A DNA stretch of 64,000 nucleotides from Candidatus Uhrbacteria bacterium (GTDB lineage: Bacteria; Patescibacteriota; Patescibacteriia; 2-12-FULL-60-25), in NCBI GenBank assembly GCA_003576745.1, contig QEVR01000001.1, positions 248,001 through 312,000 on the forward strand, written 5' to 3'. The translations under genes and the position numbers were made by a program. Of this stretch, positions 18,661 to 26,797 are shown piece after piece (within the stretch, counting starts at the first letter, position 1; each line of letters starts with the position of its first letter). Under the pieces are notes generated by a model that was not told the DNA's origin, made no database searches, and worked only from the letters and a program-made list of their open reading frames with translations.

Positions 18661-19662
18661 ATGAATTATTGGCAAGGTAAAAAGGTTGTCGTAACAGGTG
18701 GTGCGGGCTTTATCGGCTCGCATATGGTCGAGAGGCTTTTACGCGAAGGTGCGAGTGTAACGGTTACGCTCCGCCAGAGAATGGATGTCACGCAGACCTA
18801 TCTTGCCCCGATCGCTCGAGACATTCACGTCGTGAACGTTCGTTTAGAGGATGAGCCTTCCATGGTGCCGGTTCTGAAAGGGCAGGACTGGGTGCTGAAT
18901 ATCGCCGCGCATATGGGCGGGCTGCTCTACAGCAGTAAGAATCATGCGTACATGTTTTATGAGAATCTCCGGCCAGCCATAAGCATGATGGAAGCGGCGC
19001 GTCTCGCCGAAGTGCCGAACTATCTTGTATGTTCCACCGCTTGTGTCTATCCGGGCGACGCTGAGACCCCTATTAAGGAAACGGAAGGATTCCGCAGTTT
19101 CCCTCAGGAAACTAACGAAGGGTATGGCATGGCGAAACGCACGCAGGAATACATGGGGATGCTGTACGCAAAACGTTACGGTATGCATATTCCGATCGCG
19201 CGTCCCTTCAATGCGTATGGTCCGCGAGATGATTTTCATTTTGATACTTCTCATGTTATTCCGGCGCTCATCCGTCGCTGTCTAGCTGCTCCGCAAAGCG
19301 GTGAATTGCTCGTCTATGGCACGGGAAATGCGATTCGTGCTTTGGTCTATTGTGATGATTTCGTGTCAGGACTTTTAGCTGTCGCGGAAAAAGGCCCCAG
19401 CGGCGATCCCATCAATGTCGGAACCGGAGATTATGTCACCATTCGGGAGTTGGCGGAAAAGGTAATGACCGCTACCGGTCGAACAGATCTTTACATTCAT
19501 TTTGATACATCAAAACCGGAAGGGCAAATGCGACGCTATGCCGATACCACCAAGGCCCGTGAGATGACGGGGTTTGAGTGTAAGGTTTCCCTTGATGAGG
19601 GTCTCCGGAACACCGTGGAATGGTTCAAGGGAGAAGTCGCAGCGGGAAGGCTCCAGATTTGA
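18661..19662 (+). CDS. NAD(P)-dependent sugar epimerase/reductase (GDP-L-fucose synthase-like)
   Basis: A 333-aa SDR enzyme. VVVTGGAGFIGSHMVERLL is the cofactor motif, LNIAAHMGGLLYSSKN resembles the fucose-synthase segment after strand 4, STACVYPGDAETPIKET holds the catalytic Ser-x-Cys/Val-Tyr-Pro region of Fcl proteins, and YGMAKRTQEYMGMLYA contains the Y-x3-K pair. RPFNAYGPRDDFHFDTSHVI also fits GDP-sugar epimerases. Adjacency to gmd (4 nt) supports use of GDP-4-keto-6-deoxymannose to form GDP-fucose or a similar sugar. A GDP-mannose 3,5-epimerase-like role cannot be excluded. Confidence 0.82.
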   Translation: MNYWQGKKVVVTGGAGFIGSHMVERLLREGASVTVTLRQRMDVTQTYLAPIARDIHVVNVRLEDEPSMVPVLKGQDWVLNIAAHMGGLLYSSKNHAYMFYENLRPAISMMEAARLAEVPNYLVCSTACVYPGDAETPIKETEGFRSFPQETNEGYGMAKRTQEYMGMLYAKRYGMHIPIARPFNAYGPRDDFHFDTSHVIPALIRRCLAAPQSGELLVYGTGNAIRALVYCDDFVSGLLAVAEKGPSGDPINVGTGDYVTIRELAEKVMTATGRTDLYIHFDTSKPEGQMRRYADTTKAREMTGFECKVSLDEGLRNTVEWFKGEVAAGRLQI

Positions 19663-19697
19663 TGAACGCTTGAACCAACCCCGTTTTCCTGCTGAAA

Positions 19698-19703
19698 TAC
19701 ACT
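19698..19703 (+). promoter_or_regulatory. Candidate -10 box (TACACT) for the UDP-sugar dehydrogenase-like gene
   Basis: TACACT ends 7 nt before the ATG at 19711, implying an almost leaderless mRNA. A TTGAAC hexamer lies at 19670-19675, but the 22-nt spacing is long for sigma70. The same TACACT-to-ATG geometry recurs at 56542-56554. Confidence 0.3.
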
Positions 19704-19710
19704 CTCATCT

Positions 19711-20547
19711 ATGAATGGTCAGCCATCCATCGCCATTATAGGTCTCGGCTGGGTCGGGGGAGCGCTCGATCGTTTTTTTCAGACCAGGAACATCGACGTT
19801 GGCCGCTATGACCCACCAAAGGGCTTGAGCGACAATTCCGTTCTCGACGATGCGGATGTCATCTTCATCGCCGTGCCCACGCCGTTTTATTTGGACGGCT
19901 CCGGCTTCGATGATACGTATATTCGCGCTGCCATCGAAGCCATTCCCGGAGAAGGGAAAACCATTGTCCTCAAATCCACCATTCTGCCCGGTACCACGGA
20001 TCGCCTGCAGGCGCTGTATCCGCAGCATCGATTCATATTCAATCCGGAATTTCTTACGCAGTCGCGCGTGGATGAAGACATGCAGCATCCGAACCGACAA
20101 ATTATCGGCTATACCAATCAGAGTCGGCGCGATGCCGAAACCGTCATGGGACTTTTGCCGCGCGCGCCGTTTGAAAAAATTATCCCTGCACGCGCCGCGG
20201 AAATGGTGAAATATTTCGGGAATGCGTTTTATGCGCTCAAAGTGGCGTATGCCAATCAAATGTATGATCTTTGCAAACAGCTCGACATTGAGTATGACAT
20301 GGTCAAGGAATGCGCCAAAGCCGAACCGTGGATGGGCGATATGCACTGGGAGATTTTTTATCAGGGCTATCGAGGGTATGGGGGAAAGTGTCTGCCCAAG
20401 GATACGCGTTCCATTCTGCAGCTCGGAAAAGAGCTGGGAATCGACATGTCGCTTCTCGAAGCTGCGGAACAGTACAATAACGAGCTCGTCCGAAAGCAAG
20501 GGAAGGATATCCAGTGGGAAGAAGGCTCGCCGAGGAAAGAGTCGTGA
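19711..20547 (+). CDS. UDP-glucose/GDP-mannose dehydrogenase-like protein, lacking the C-terminal domain
   Basis: A 278-aa protein with the N-terminal NAD-binding motif IAIIGLGWVGGALDRFF, IFIAVPTPF, VLKSTILPGTTDRL, FIFNPEFLTQSRVDEDMQHP and AAEMVKYFGNAFYALKVAYA, all typical of UDP-sugar dehydrogenases. GYGGKCLPKDTRSIL carries the catalytic Cys. Full-length family members have ~400+ residues with a C-terminal UDP-binding Rossmann domain; here the protein stops soon after the central helix, so that domain is missing. Either it is a compact family variant or the C-terminus was lost: the stop codon adjoins the first intergenic repeat element of the window. Confidence 0.8.
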   Translation: MNGQPSIAIIGLGWVGGALDRFFQTRNIDVGRYDPPKGLSDNSVLDDADVIFIAVPTPFYLDGSGFDDTYIRAAIEAIPGEGKTIVLKSTILPGTTDRLQALYPQHRFIFNPEFLTQSRVDEDMQHPNRQIIGYTNQSRRDAETVMGLLPRAPFEKIIPARAAEMVKYFGNAFYALKVAYANQMYDLCKQLDIEYDMVKECAKAEPWMGDMHWEIFYQGYRGYGGKCLPKDTRSILQLGKELGIDMSLLEAAEQYNNELVRKQGKDIQWEEGSPRKES

Positions 20548-20879
20548 GTTGTGGATTGTGGGTCGTGAGGAAATTCTGGATGTAGTTGCGTAGAGGGAGG
20601 GCGTAAGGTTGCGTGGTTGCGTAGGGGGAAGAGTACGTAGTTGCATAGGGCGAGGCCGTGCGCCATGAGCCTTGCGCCCCGTAATCCGTTCCCTTAGCCC
20701 TTTGCCCTTGGATCCATACGTTCGTAGGTTCGTAGTAAGCAGTTTCATCCTAGCCCCGAACACCGAACCTGTTCCCTTTGTCCTTTGCCCTTTGTCCTCT
20801 TTTCTCAATTCCCAATTGCCAACAGCTCCCATCTACAATCTTCCCCGTAGCCCTGCGTCAACACTCATTTATCATCACT
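20548..20879 (+). repeat. Intergenic modular repeat element, copy 1
   Basis: A 332-nt gap without a supported gene. It reads, in order: D-type words (GTAGTTGCGTAGAGGG, GGTTGCGTGGTTGCGTAGG, AGAGTACGTAGTTGCATAGG), C-type words (CCGTGCGCCATGAGCCTTGC), E-type CCCTTAGCCCTTTGCCC, F-type CGTTCGTAGGTTCGTAG, G-type AGTTTCATCCTAGCCCCGAA, E again (CCCTTTGTCCTTTGCCC), and I-type CAATTGCCAACAGC followed by TACAAT. It ends 0 nt before the epimerase ATG at 20880. This is the leftmost copy in the window; none is seen upstream. Confidence 0.85.
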
Positions 20880-21794
20880 ATGTCCCGTTATCTCGTTACC
20901 GGCGGAGCCGGATTCATCGGTTCAACGCTTGCCAAGCGGCTGCTTCAAGAAGGGCATGACGTTGTGGTGCTCGATAATCTTTCCACCGGAAAGCGCGAAC
21001 GGGTTCCGGAGGGCGCGGAATTCGTTCCAGCAGATTTTACGGATCTCGAAGCGATCAAGCCGCATTTTCAGAACGTCGACGGCGTCTTCCATGTCGGTGC
21101 ATTGCCGCGGGTACCGCTTTCCATCGAACAGCCCGTCGAGACCACGGTGAACAATGTCATCGGCACATTGAATGTCCTCGTAGCGGCGCGCGATGCCGGG
21201 GTAAAACGCGTTGTCTACTCCGCGTCCTCATCCGCCTATGGCGCCACCGAAGACCTTCCGAACCACCCGGACGCGCATCCGAAGCCGCTGAACCCGTACG
21301 GCCTGCAAAAGCTCGTCGGGGAACAGTTCTGCAAACAGTTTTCCATGCATTACGGACTGGAGACCGTCTGTCTCCGTTACTTCAACGTCTACGGCCCGAA
21401 TATGGCGGATGAAGGCGCCTATGTCACGGTCATCAGCATCTTTAAGCGCCAGGCGCTGGAGGGAGAGCCGCTCACGATTGCAGGAGATGGAGAACAAACC
21501 CGCGACTTCACGCATGTGCTCGACGTGGTGGATGCGAATATTCGCGCCATGACGTCCCCGAACGTGGGCCATGGGGAGATCCTGAACATCGGCGCCGGAT
21601 CCCAGCACAGCATCAACAAGATCGCCGCCATGTTCGGCGGCTCGGTGACATATATCGACGCACGCAAAGGGGAGTCGCGCCATACGCGCGCGGACATTTC
21701 GCGCACCAAAGAGCTTCTCGGCTGGGAGCCGTCCATCGCGTTCGAGGACGGATTGAGGGCGCTCTTGAAAGAGTGGGGTATCGTCGATGGTTAG
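20880..21794 (+). CDS. UDP-glucose/UDP-GlcNAc 4-epimerase-like NAD-dependent epimerase
   Basis: A 304-aa SDR epimerase: YLVTGGAGFIGSTLAKRLL (cofactor binding), VVVLDNLSTGKRERV, FHVGALPRVPLSIEQP, YSASSSAYGATEDLPN (catalytic Ser) and PLNPYGLQKLVGEQFCKQF (Y-x3-K). YFNVYGPNMADEGAYVTVI and LNIGAGSQHSIN complete the pattern. It likely interconverts UDP-Glc/Gal or their N-acetyl forms. The ATG at 20880 is chosen because upstream in-frame codons would translate the repeat element, yielding residues without family similarity. It ends in a TAG within TTAGTGGTTGGTAG, a repeat-like word. Confidence 0.9.
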   Translation: MSRYLVTGGAGFIGSTLAKRLLQEGHDVVVLDNLSTGKRERVPEGAEFVPADFTDLEAIKPHFQNVDGVFHVGALPRVPLSIEQPVETTVNNVIGTLNVLVAARDAGVKRVVYSASSSAYGATEDLPNHPDAHPKPLNPYGLQKLVGEQFCKQFSMHYGLETVCLRYFNVYGPNMADEGAYVTVISIFKRQALEGEPLTIAGDGEQTRDFTHVLDVVDANIRAMTSPNVGHGEILNIGAGSQHSINKIAAMFGGSVTYIDARKGESRHTRADISRTKELLGWEPSIAFEDGLRALLKEWGIVDG

Positions 21795-21816
21795 TGGTTG
21801 GTAGTTATGAATTATT

Positions 21817-21868
21817 GTTAGTAGTCAGTGGTTATTGATTGTGGTTGTTTTAATAAAAAACTACTAAC
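21817..21868 (+). repeat. Inverted repeat between convergent genes (possible terminator)
   Basis: The 90-nt gap between the epimerase and the minus-strand sugar transferase is A+T-rich with repeat-like words (GGTTAGTGGTTGGTAG). GTTAGTAGT (21817-21825) pairs perfectly with ACTACTAAC (21860-21868) across a 34-nt loop. The T- and A-rich flanks could make it a weak two-way terminator. Confidence 0.35.
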
Positions 21869-21884
21869 TAATACCTTGTTCCTG

Positions 21885-23276
21885 TCACGTTCCCTGTCTT
21901 CGGACCACGGTGTTGATGGTTTTCAATAAAATCGCGAGATCGAGAATGAGCGAACGGTGCTTTACATAAAAGAGGTCGTATTGGAGTTTTACGAGATTCT
22001 CTTCGAGCGAGGATGCATATTTATAGCGAACCTGCGCCCATCCGGTGAGTCCCGGGCGGGTTAAATGACGGAGGGCGTAAAAGGGGAGGCGTTCGGTGAG
22101 CTGGTCCACGAATTCAGGGCGTTCGGGCCGCGGACCCACAAAGGACATGTCGCCTTTTAACACATTCCAGACTTGCGGTAATTCATCCAGACGCGTTGCG
22201 CGGAGAAAGGCGCCCACCGCGGTAATGCGGGGGTCCTGTATGGTGGCAAACTGCGCGCCATTCGCTTCGGCGTCTTCCCGCATGGTGCGGAATTTGACGA
22301 TCCAAAACCGTTTTCCGTGTTTGCCGACGCGCTCCTGCCGGAACAGCACGGGTCCGGGTGACGATAATTTCACGGCCAGCGCGATAATGGGCGTCAGCAT
22401 GAGCGTGAGGACGGCAACCGGAAGAGCGAAGAGAACATCCAAACCGCGTTTGAGCGCCTCGAACCACATTTTTTCCGATTCGCGCAGATTTTTGAGGAAC
22501 CAGGCTTTGTTCACGTCCGTAATCGGCACTCTCCCCGTGAGCGTTTCTTCCAGTTCCTTGCGGTCAATGAGCGCGGCGGAGGTATGAAGGGCCATATACA
22601 GCTGGTCGCGCATTTCCGGATGCTCTTCAATGCCATGTTCGATGACGATGGCATTAATGCGTTCTTCCATCATGAGCGGCACGAGCGTATCCATGCGCTC
22701 ATTCCAGCGCAGGCCGTCGGCTTCATGCGAAAACCGGGGCGTGGTGTGGATGACAGTGGCAAGCTCGAATCCGAGCGTATTATTCGCGATCAAATCGCGC
22801 AGGCGCAGGGCGTCTTCGGCCGGGCCGATGTACAGGATGCGGTTTTTCATCAATTCCTTGGTAATGAACCTGTTGAAGACAAGGCGCCAGCAGTAAATGA
22901 AGAGCAGCGAAATGGCGAAGAAGAGCAGAAGGTTGGTACGAGGTTCAATGCCGAAGGGAATCAAATAGAAAAACGCGAAGGCGATGAGCAGGTTCACGAA
23001 CATCCCTTCAAGGAAGGTCCGGAAGAACGCCACGCCATTCCGCGCCTTGGAAAGGTCATAGAGGCCTGTTACGAAAAGGCCCGTGACCCACAGGAAGGAA
23101 ATCATGGCGAACGGAAGGGCATGCTGGCGCCAGGTGTTCTCCGCCAGTTCGCCATATCGAAGCCACAGCGTCGTGAGCAGGGCGAGCTGGAGGGCTATGA
23201 GGTCGGCGCCCAAAAGCAGGAGGCGTTTCAGGTGTATGGCAATCCTGTACATATTGGCTGGAGCGTACCGAAACAT
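21885..23276 (-). CDS. Polyprenyl-phosphate sugar-1-phosphate transferase (initiating, WcaJ/WbaP-like)
   Basis: A 463-aa membrane enzyme that starts glycan assembly by moving sugar-1-phosphate from a UDP-sugar to undecaprenyl phosphate. The N-terminal ~150 residues contain about four or five hydrophobic segments, followed by a Rossmann-like (CoA_binding_3) region with ILYIGPAEDALRLRDLI. The catalytic domain begins at EALKRGLDVLFALPVAVL; FRQERVGKHGKRFWIVKFRT then MREDAE, RLDELPQVWNVLKGDMSFVG and GPRPERPEFV are the bacterial sugar transferase hallmarks. Another ATG lies at 23252. It is transcribed away from the protease gene and is the likely first step for the glycan genes here. Confidence 0.93.
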   Translation of the reverse strand: MFRYAPANMYRIAIHLKRLLLLGADLIALQLALLTTLWLRYGELAENTWRQHALPFAMISFLWVTGLFVTGLYDLSKARNGVAFFRTFLEGMFVNLLIAFAFFYLIPFGIEPRTNLLLFFAISLLFIYCWRLVFNRFITKELMKNRILYIGPAEDALRLRDLIANNTLGFELATVIHTTPRFSHEADGLRWNERMDTLVPLMMEERINAIVIEHGIEEHPEMRDQLYMALHTSAALIDRKELEETLTGRVPITDVNKAWFLKNLRESEKMWFEALKRGLDVLFALPVAVLTLMLTPIIALAVKLSSPGPVLFRQERVGKHGKRFWIVKFRTMREDAEANGAQFATIQDPRITAVGAFLRATRLDELPQVWNVLKGDMSFVGPRPERPEFVDQLTERLPFYALRHLTRPGLTGWAQVRYKYASSLEENLVKLQYDLFYVKHRSLILDLAILLKTINTVVRRQGT

Positions 23277-23322
23277 GGGGAATTTACAAGGGAGGCACGG
23301 GGGCTGTTCCAGAGTTCTCGTG

Positions 23323-23395
23323 TTTTAGGGGTTTAGGGCACTTGTATTGGAATTCCTGGCATTAAAGGTAACTCTATAACTCTTAAACCCTAAAA
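23323..23395 (+). repeat. Inverted repeat of the CCCTAAA-type family
   Basis: In the 188-nt divergent gap before the protease gene, TTTTAGGGGTTTAG (23323-23336) faces CTTAAACCCTAAAA (23382-23395) as an imperfect inverted repeat with GGAATTCC in the loop. Related words (CCCTAAAACTCTAGAACCC) recur near 26988-27045, 63159-63230 and 63915-63955. This is a second intergenic repeat family, distinct from the modular element. Confidence 0.6.
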
Positions 23396-23444
23396 CTCTG
23401 AAACGATAGCAATGACATGCTTTCTAGCAATACGAATCTTCCAA

Positions 23445-23453
23445 TGCTAGACT
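23445..23453 (+). promoter_or_regulatory. Extended -10 promoter box for the subtilisin-like protease
   Basis: TGCTAGACT (TG-n plus the TAGACT hexamer at 23448-23453) ends 11 nt before the ATG at 23465, predicting a leader of about 5 nt. No convincing -35 is seen. The same nonamer occurs on the minus strand before the cyclase gene. Confidence 0.45.
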
Positions 23454-23464
23454 GCCCGCATTCT

Positions 23465-25279
23465 ATGAAAAGCCGTTTTGCCCTTTTTGTGTGCATGATC
23501 CTCGGCATCCAAGGGTTTGCGTCCATCGCACAGGCGAAAACGCCGGACGACACGTTTTATTTTAAGCAATGGTATTTACAGCAGATCCGCGCGGAGGAGG
23601 CTTGGGAAAAAACCACGGGTTCGAAACAAGTCGTCGTGGCCGTGATCGATACGGCGGTGGACATTGATCATGAGGATTTGCGTGGGAATATCTGGACCAA
23701 TCCGAATGAGGTGGCCGGAAACGGCATTGACGATGACGGAAACGGGTTTATCGACGATATTCATGGCTGGAATTTCGTCGATGACAGCGCGGAGCTTCGG
23801 CCGAATGCGGAGGACAGGCAGGAAGCATTCGTGCACGGCACGCTCGTGGCATCGCTTATCGGCGCCGAAGGGAATAACAGCAGGGGAATTGCCGGCGTGG
23901 CCTGGCATGTGAGCATTATGCCGCTTGTGGGATTGGACGCTTCGGGCAGCGGTTCCACGGTGGATGTGGCGAATGCCGTCAATTATGCCGTTTTGCACGG
24001 GGCAGACATTATTAATTTGAGCATCGAGGGGCATCTCCGCGATCCGCTCTTGGATGAGGCTATCGCATTCGCGCGATCCCGCGGCGTGCTCACGGTGGCG
24101 GCCGCTGGAAATTCCGCGTATCTTTTCGGCTCGAACCTCGACGAGATGCCCGTATATCCCGCCTGTCTCGCGAAAGAGGGCTTTTACGGCGTCATCAGCG
24201 TGTCGGGCACGGATCAAGCGGATGCGCAGGCGCCTTATGCAAACTACGGATCCTGCGTGGATCTTTCCGCGCCCGGAACGGATTTTTTCGGCGCGCGGCC
24301 GCCTGTGATCGATGACAGCGGCGCGTATCTCGAACCCGGATATGCGGGCGGATACAGCGGCACATCGCTTGCGGCGCCGCTTGTGTCCGGCGTGGCCGCG
24401 CTTCTTAAATCCGCGCATCCCTCATGGGGAGCCACGGAGCTCCGGAACCATCTGTTGAGCCATTCGGCGCCTTTGCAGGACTCCGCGCTTGGAGCCGGAC
24501 GGCTCGATGCCGCGCTCGCCCTTGCCGACATTGTTCCCGGGAGCATAAAGGAATCGCTTGAACTCCGCGCTAGCATGCCGGGTCAGCCCACGCGCATACA
24601 GTTGTGGGCGGATGCGGAAATTCTCGAATTCGCGCCATTCGGGCCCGAGGATATGCGGGGCGCGCGCGCCGCCTTTACCGACATGGACGGCGACGGTTCC
24701 CCGGAAATTATCGCGGTTCCGGCAACAGGATCTGCCGGAGACTGGGCGCTGTACGGGCGCGACGGTCAGGAAATCCGGCGCGGGATTATCGGCATGCCGC
24801 TCAAGAACGGCGCGGTGGCGGCCGGCGTGCGAAACGGGTTTGTTCTCGCGGATCCGAATGGAGGAATGGCATGGGGATATGACCGCTCCTTTGCGGAAAC
24901 GGTTTTTTATCCTTTCGGAAAAACGTATGCGGGAGGCATGGACATGCTCGGCGTATCCGATGCCGCGGCCTTTGTGCCGAGCAATGGTACGGGGCACTTG
25001 GCGATTACGGATGCCGCCGGCAATCTTTTGGTAAACGTATTTCCGTTCGGGACGGCAGCGACGGGCAGATGGTCGCTTGCGCGAATGACCATACAGAGTA
25101 CGGGATTTTTGGTAATGAGCGGGCCTCTTGGCAGTCTCCGTTTGGACGACAAAAAACTCGGCAAAGACGGGTGGATACAGGCAACGCTCGATGATTTGGC
25201 AACCTATCCCTTTTTAACGTCTTCCGGATTCTTTACGGAAGACCCTTTGTTCAGGCGTTATGACACTTGGCCGCACTAA
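23465..25279 (+). CDS. Secreted subtilisin-like serine protease (S8)
   Basis: A 604-aa exported protease. Residues 1-24 form a signal peptide (basic MKSR, hydrophobic core, cleavage after AQA). The catalytic triad is Asp62 in VAVIDTAVDIDHEDL, His124 in FVHGTLVASLIGA, and Ser301 in GGYSGTSLAAPLVSG; Asn216 in VAAAGNSAYL is the oxyanion residue. Acidic GIDDDGNGFIDD likely binds calcium. The C-terminal ~230 residues hold an FG-GAP-like FTDMDGDGSPEIIAV motif and other beta-rich segments that may bind a surface partner. No cell-wall sorting signal is seen. The ATG at 23465 gives the signal peptide; upstream in-frame codons overlap the promoter box. Confidence 0.92.
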   Translation: MKSRFALFVCMILGIQGFASIAQAKTPDDTFYFKQWYLQQIRAEEAWEKTTGSKQVVVAVIDTAVDIDHEDLRGNIWTNPNEVAGNGIDDDGNGFIDDIHGWNFVDDSAELRPNAEDRQEAFVHGTLVASLIGAEGNNSRGIAGVAWHVSIMPLVGLDASGSGSTVDVANAVNYAVLHGADIINLSIEGHLRDPLLDEAIAFARSRGVLTVAAAGNSAYLFGSNLDEMPVYPACLAKEGFYGVISVSGTDQADAQAPYANYGSCVDLSAPGTDFFGARPPVIDDSGAYLEPGYAGGYSGTSLAAPLVSGVAALLKSAHPSWGATELRNHLLSHSAPLQDSALGAGRLDAALALADIVPGSIKESLELRASMPGQPTRIQLWADAEILEFAPFGPEDMRGARAAFTDMDGDGSPEIIAVPATGSAGDWALYGRDGQEIRRGIIGMPLKNGAVAAGVRNGFVLADPNGGMAWGYDRSFAETVFYPFGKTYAGGMDMLGVSDAAAFVPSNGTGHLAITDAAGNLLVNVFPFGTAATGRWSLARMTIQSTGFLVMSGPLGSLRLDDKKLGKDGWIQATLDDLATYPFLTSSGFFTEDPLFRRYDTWPH

Positions 25280-25754
25280 TGCCGCATGGACCTGGGAACG
25301 CGTGTGGAGCGAAACCTGGAATCTTTTTAAGTTCGGCATTGTGGGCATAACCTCGCTCGGCATCAACGTTGGTGCCTATGCCGTTCTGTCTCGCGTTCTT
25401 TGGGTCCACGGTCCCAAAACGCTCGAAGCCGTCATGGCGGTGTTCATTTCCGCCATATTCAATTTTCTTATGCATTATCACTGGACATTCCGCGCGCGCG
25501 GGTTTGGCGTGGCCATGATGTTCCGATATGCCGCGGTCGTCCTTATCGGCACGGGCCTGCACGGCGGGTTCTTCTATCTCGGCCATGAGGTTTTCGGCCT
25601 GTATGACTTTGCCGTGCTTGTGGGTTCGGCATTCATTGTGGCCATCGCCACTTATCTGCTGCACCGCTGGTTTACGTTCCGCTATCATTATGCGGACCGT
25701 ATGCCGCCGTCCGGTCCGGTTCCGCATTCGCAGATGACGCAAGTCGGAGAATGA
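25260..25754 (+). CDS. GtrA-like membrane protein
   Basis: A 164-aa protein with four hydrophobic segments, matching the GtrA family: LFKFGIVGITSLGINVGAYA at TM1, FISAIFNFLMHYHWTFR at TM2, and a last helix ending in HRWFTFRYHY. GtrA-type proteins are thought to flip polyprenyl-phosphate-linked sugars or assist glycosyltransferases. It overlaps the protease gene by 20 nt and its stop overlaps the next ATG (ATGA), so it is translationally coupled to glycan genes rather than to the protease by function. Confidence 0.87.
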   Translation: MTLGRTNAAWTWERVWSETWNLFKFGIVGITSLGINVGAYAVLSRVLWVHGPKTLEAVMAVFISAIFNFLMHYHWTFRARGFGVAMMFRYAAVVLIGTGLHGGFFYLGHEVFGLYDFAVLVGSAFIVAIATYLLHRWFTFRYHYADRMPPSGPVPHSQMTQVGE

Positions 25755-26797
25755 TTTATCATGCCCCTCATATGGCCGTACAACCCATTTTTGAAAAGAA
25801 GAACATCCTCGTCGCCGGCGGCGCCGGATTCATCGGTTCGTATTTGTGCGAGCGCCTGTTAAAGGATCACCGCGTCATCTGCGTGGACAATTTTATTACC
25901 TCGCAGGAATCGAATATCGACTTTTTGCTCAAAAACGCGGATTTCGAATTTATCCGGCATGACATTAATACGCCATTGGATTTGGAATCCTATCCGGAGC
26001 TCGCGCGCTTCAAAATCAAGTTCCAAGGCATTCAGGAAATCTATCAGCTCGCAACGCCCACCAGCCCGAAAAAATTCGACCAGTATAAAATGCAGACGCT
26101 GTATTCGAATTCGCTCGGGATGAAGAACATGCTGGATATTGCGGTGAAATATCATTCCAAAGTTTTGTTCGCTTCCTCGTCCGTGGTGTACGGACCGCGT
26201 CCCGTGGACGGGCATCTATTCGACGAAGCCGAAACGGGAACGGCGGACACTCTGTCGCCGCGCGCCTGTTATGACGAAGGAAAGCGGTTTGCGGAGGCCA
26301 TGTGCGCGACCTATGCGGGCGTTCATGATCTCGACATTAAAATCGCCAGAATCTTCCGCACCTACGGGCCGCGCATGCCGCTGTTCGACGGCCATATGGT
26401 TCCGGATTTTATTTTGAATGCGCTCGACAATAAGCCGCTTGAAATTTACGGGGATGAAACATTCCGGACCGCGCTCTGCTATGTGGATGATTGCGTGGAC
26501 GGGCTTATAAAACTTATGGCGGCGCCGAAAGACATCGGGCCCATGAATATCGGGTCCGATCAGGACATTCCCATCGTGGATGTGGCCCAGCGCATTCTGG
26601 AAATGACGGGATCGCAGTCCAATATTTCCTTCCAGCCACCGCTCTTGTTCATGACCCAGCTCGGGCTTCCGAATATCAGCAAAGCCAAGGAAAAATTGAG
26701 CTGGCTTCCGCTTGTGACCCTTGACGACGGACTCAAAAAAGCCATCGATTACACCATGGCTCATAAGAGCCTGCTTGCGTTTCGACCACAGCAGTAG
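25751..26797 (+). CDS. NAD-dependent epimerase/decarboxylase (UDP-glucuronate decarboxylase-like)
   Basis: A 348-aa SDR enzyme. ILVAGGAGFIGSYLCERLL binds NAD; VICVDNFITSQESNIDFL and FIRHDINTPLD, then IYQLATPTSPKKF (the family A-S-P-x-x-P region altered to ATPTSP), SSSVVYGPR and ACYDEGKRFAEAM (Y-x3-K with the D-E-G-K-R signature of Uxs). ARIFRTYGPRM is also Uxs-like. It may form UDP-xylose or act on a related uronate. A second ATG at 25772 may be the true start, because the first seven residues are not conserved. The stop TAG lies in AGCAGTAGGGG, the beginning of the next repeat element. Confidence 0.82.
   Translation: MIYHAPHMAVQPIFEKKNILVAGGAGFIGSYLCERLLKDHRVICVDNFITSQESNIDFLLKNADFEFIRHDINTPLDLESYPELARFKIKFQGIQEIYQLATPTSPKKFDQYKMQTLYSNSLGMKNMLDIAVKYHSKVLFASSSVVYGPRPVDGHLFDEAETGTADTLSPRACYDEGKRFAEAMCATYAGVHDLDIKIARIFRTYGPRMPLFDGHMVPDFILNALDNKPLEIYGDETFRTALCYVDDCVDGLIKLMAAPKDIGPMNIGSDQDIPIVDVAQRILEMTGSQSNISFQPPLLFMTQLGLPNISKAKEKLSWLPLVTLDDGLKKAIDYTMAHKSLLAFRPQQ

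Noticed and set aside
22584-23336. 250-aa plus-strand frame antisense to the sugar transferase
   Set aside because: It mirrors a well-supported gene in a G+C-rich region, with low-complexity Glu/Gln/Gly content and no domain.
23576-24418. 280-aa minus-strand frame antisense to the subtilisin-like protease
   Set aside because: The protease on the plus strand has a complete catalytic triad and signal peptide; the antisense frame shows no domain.
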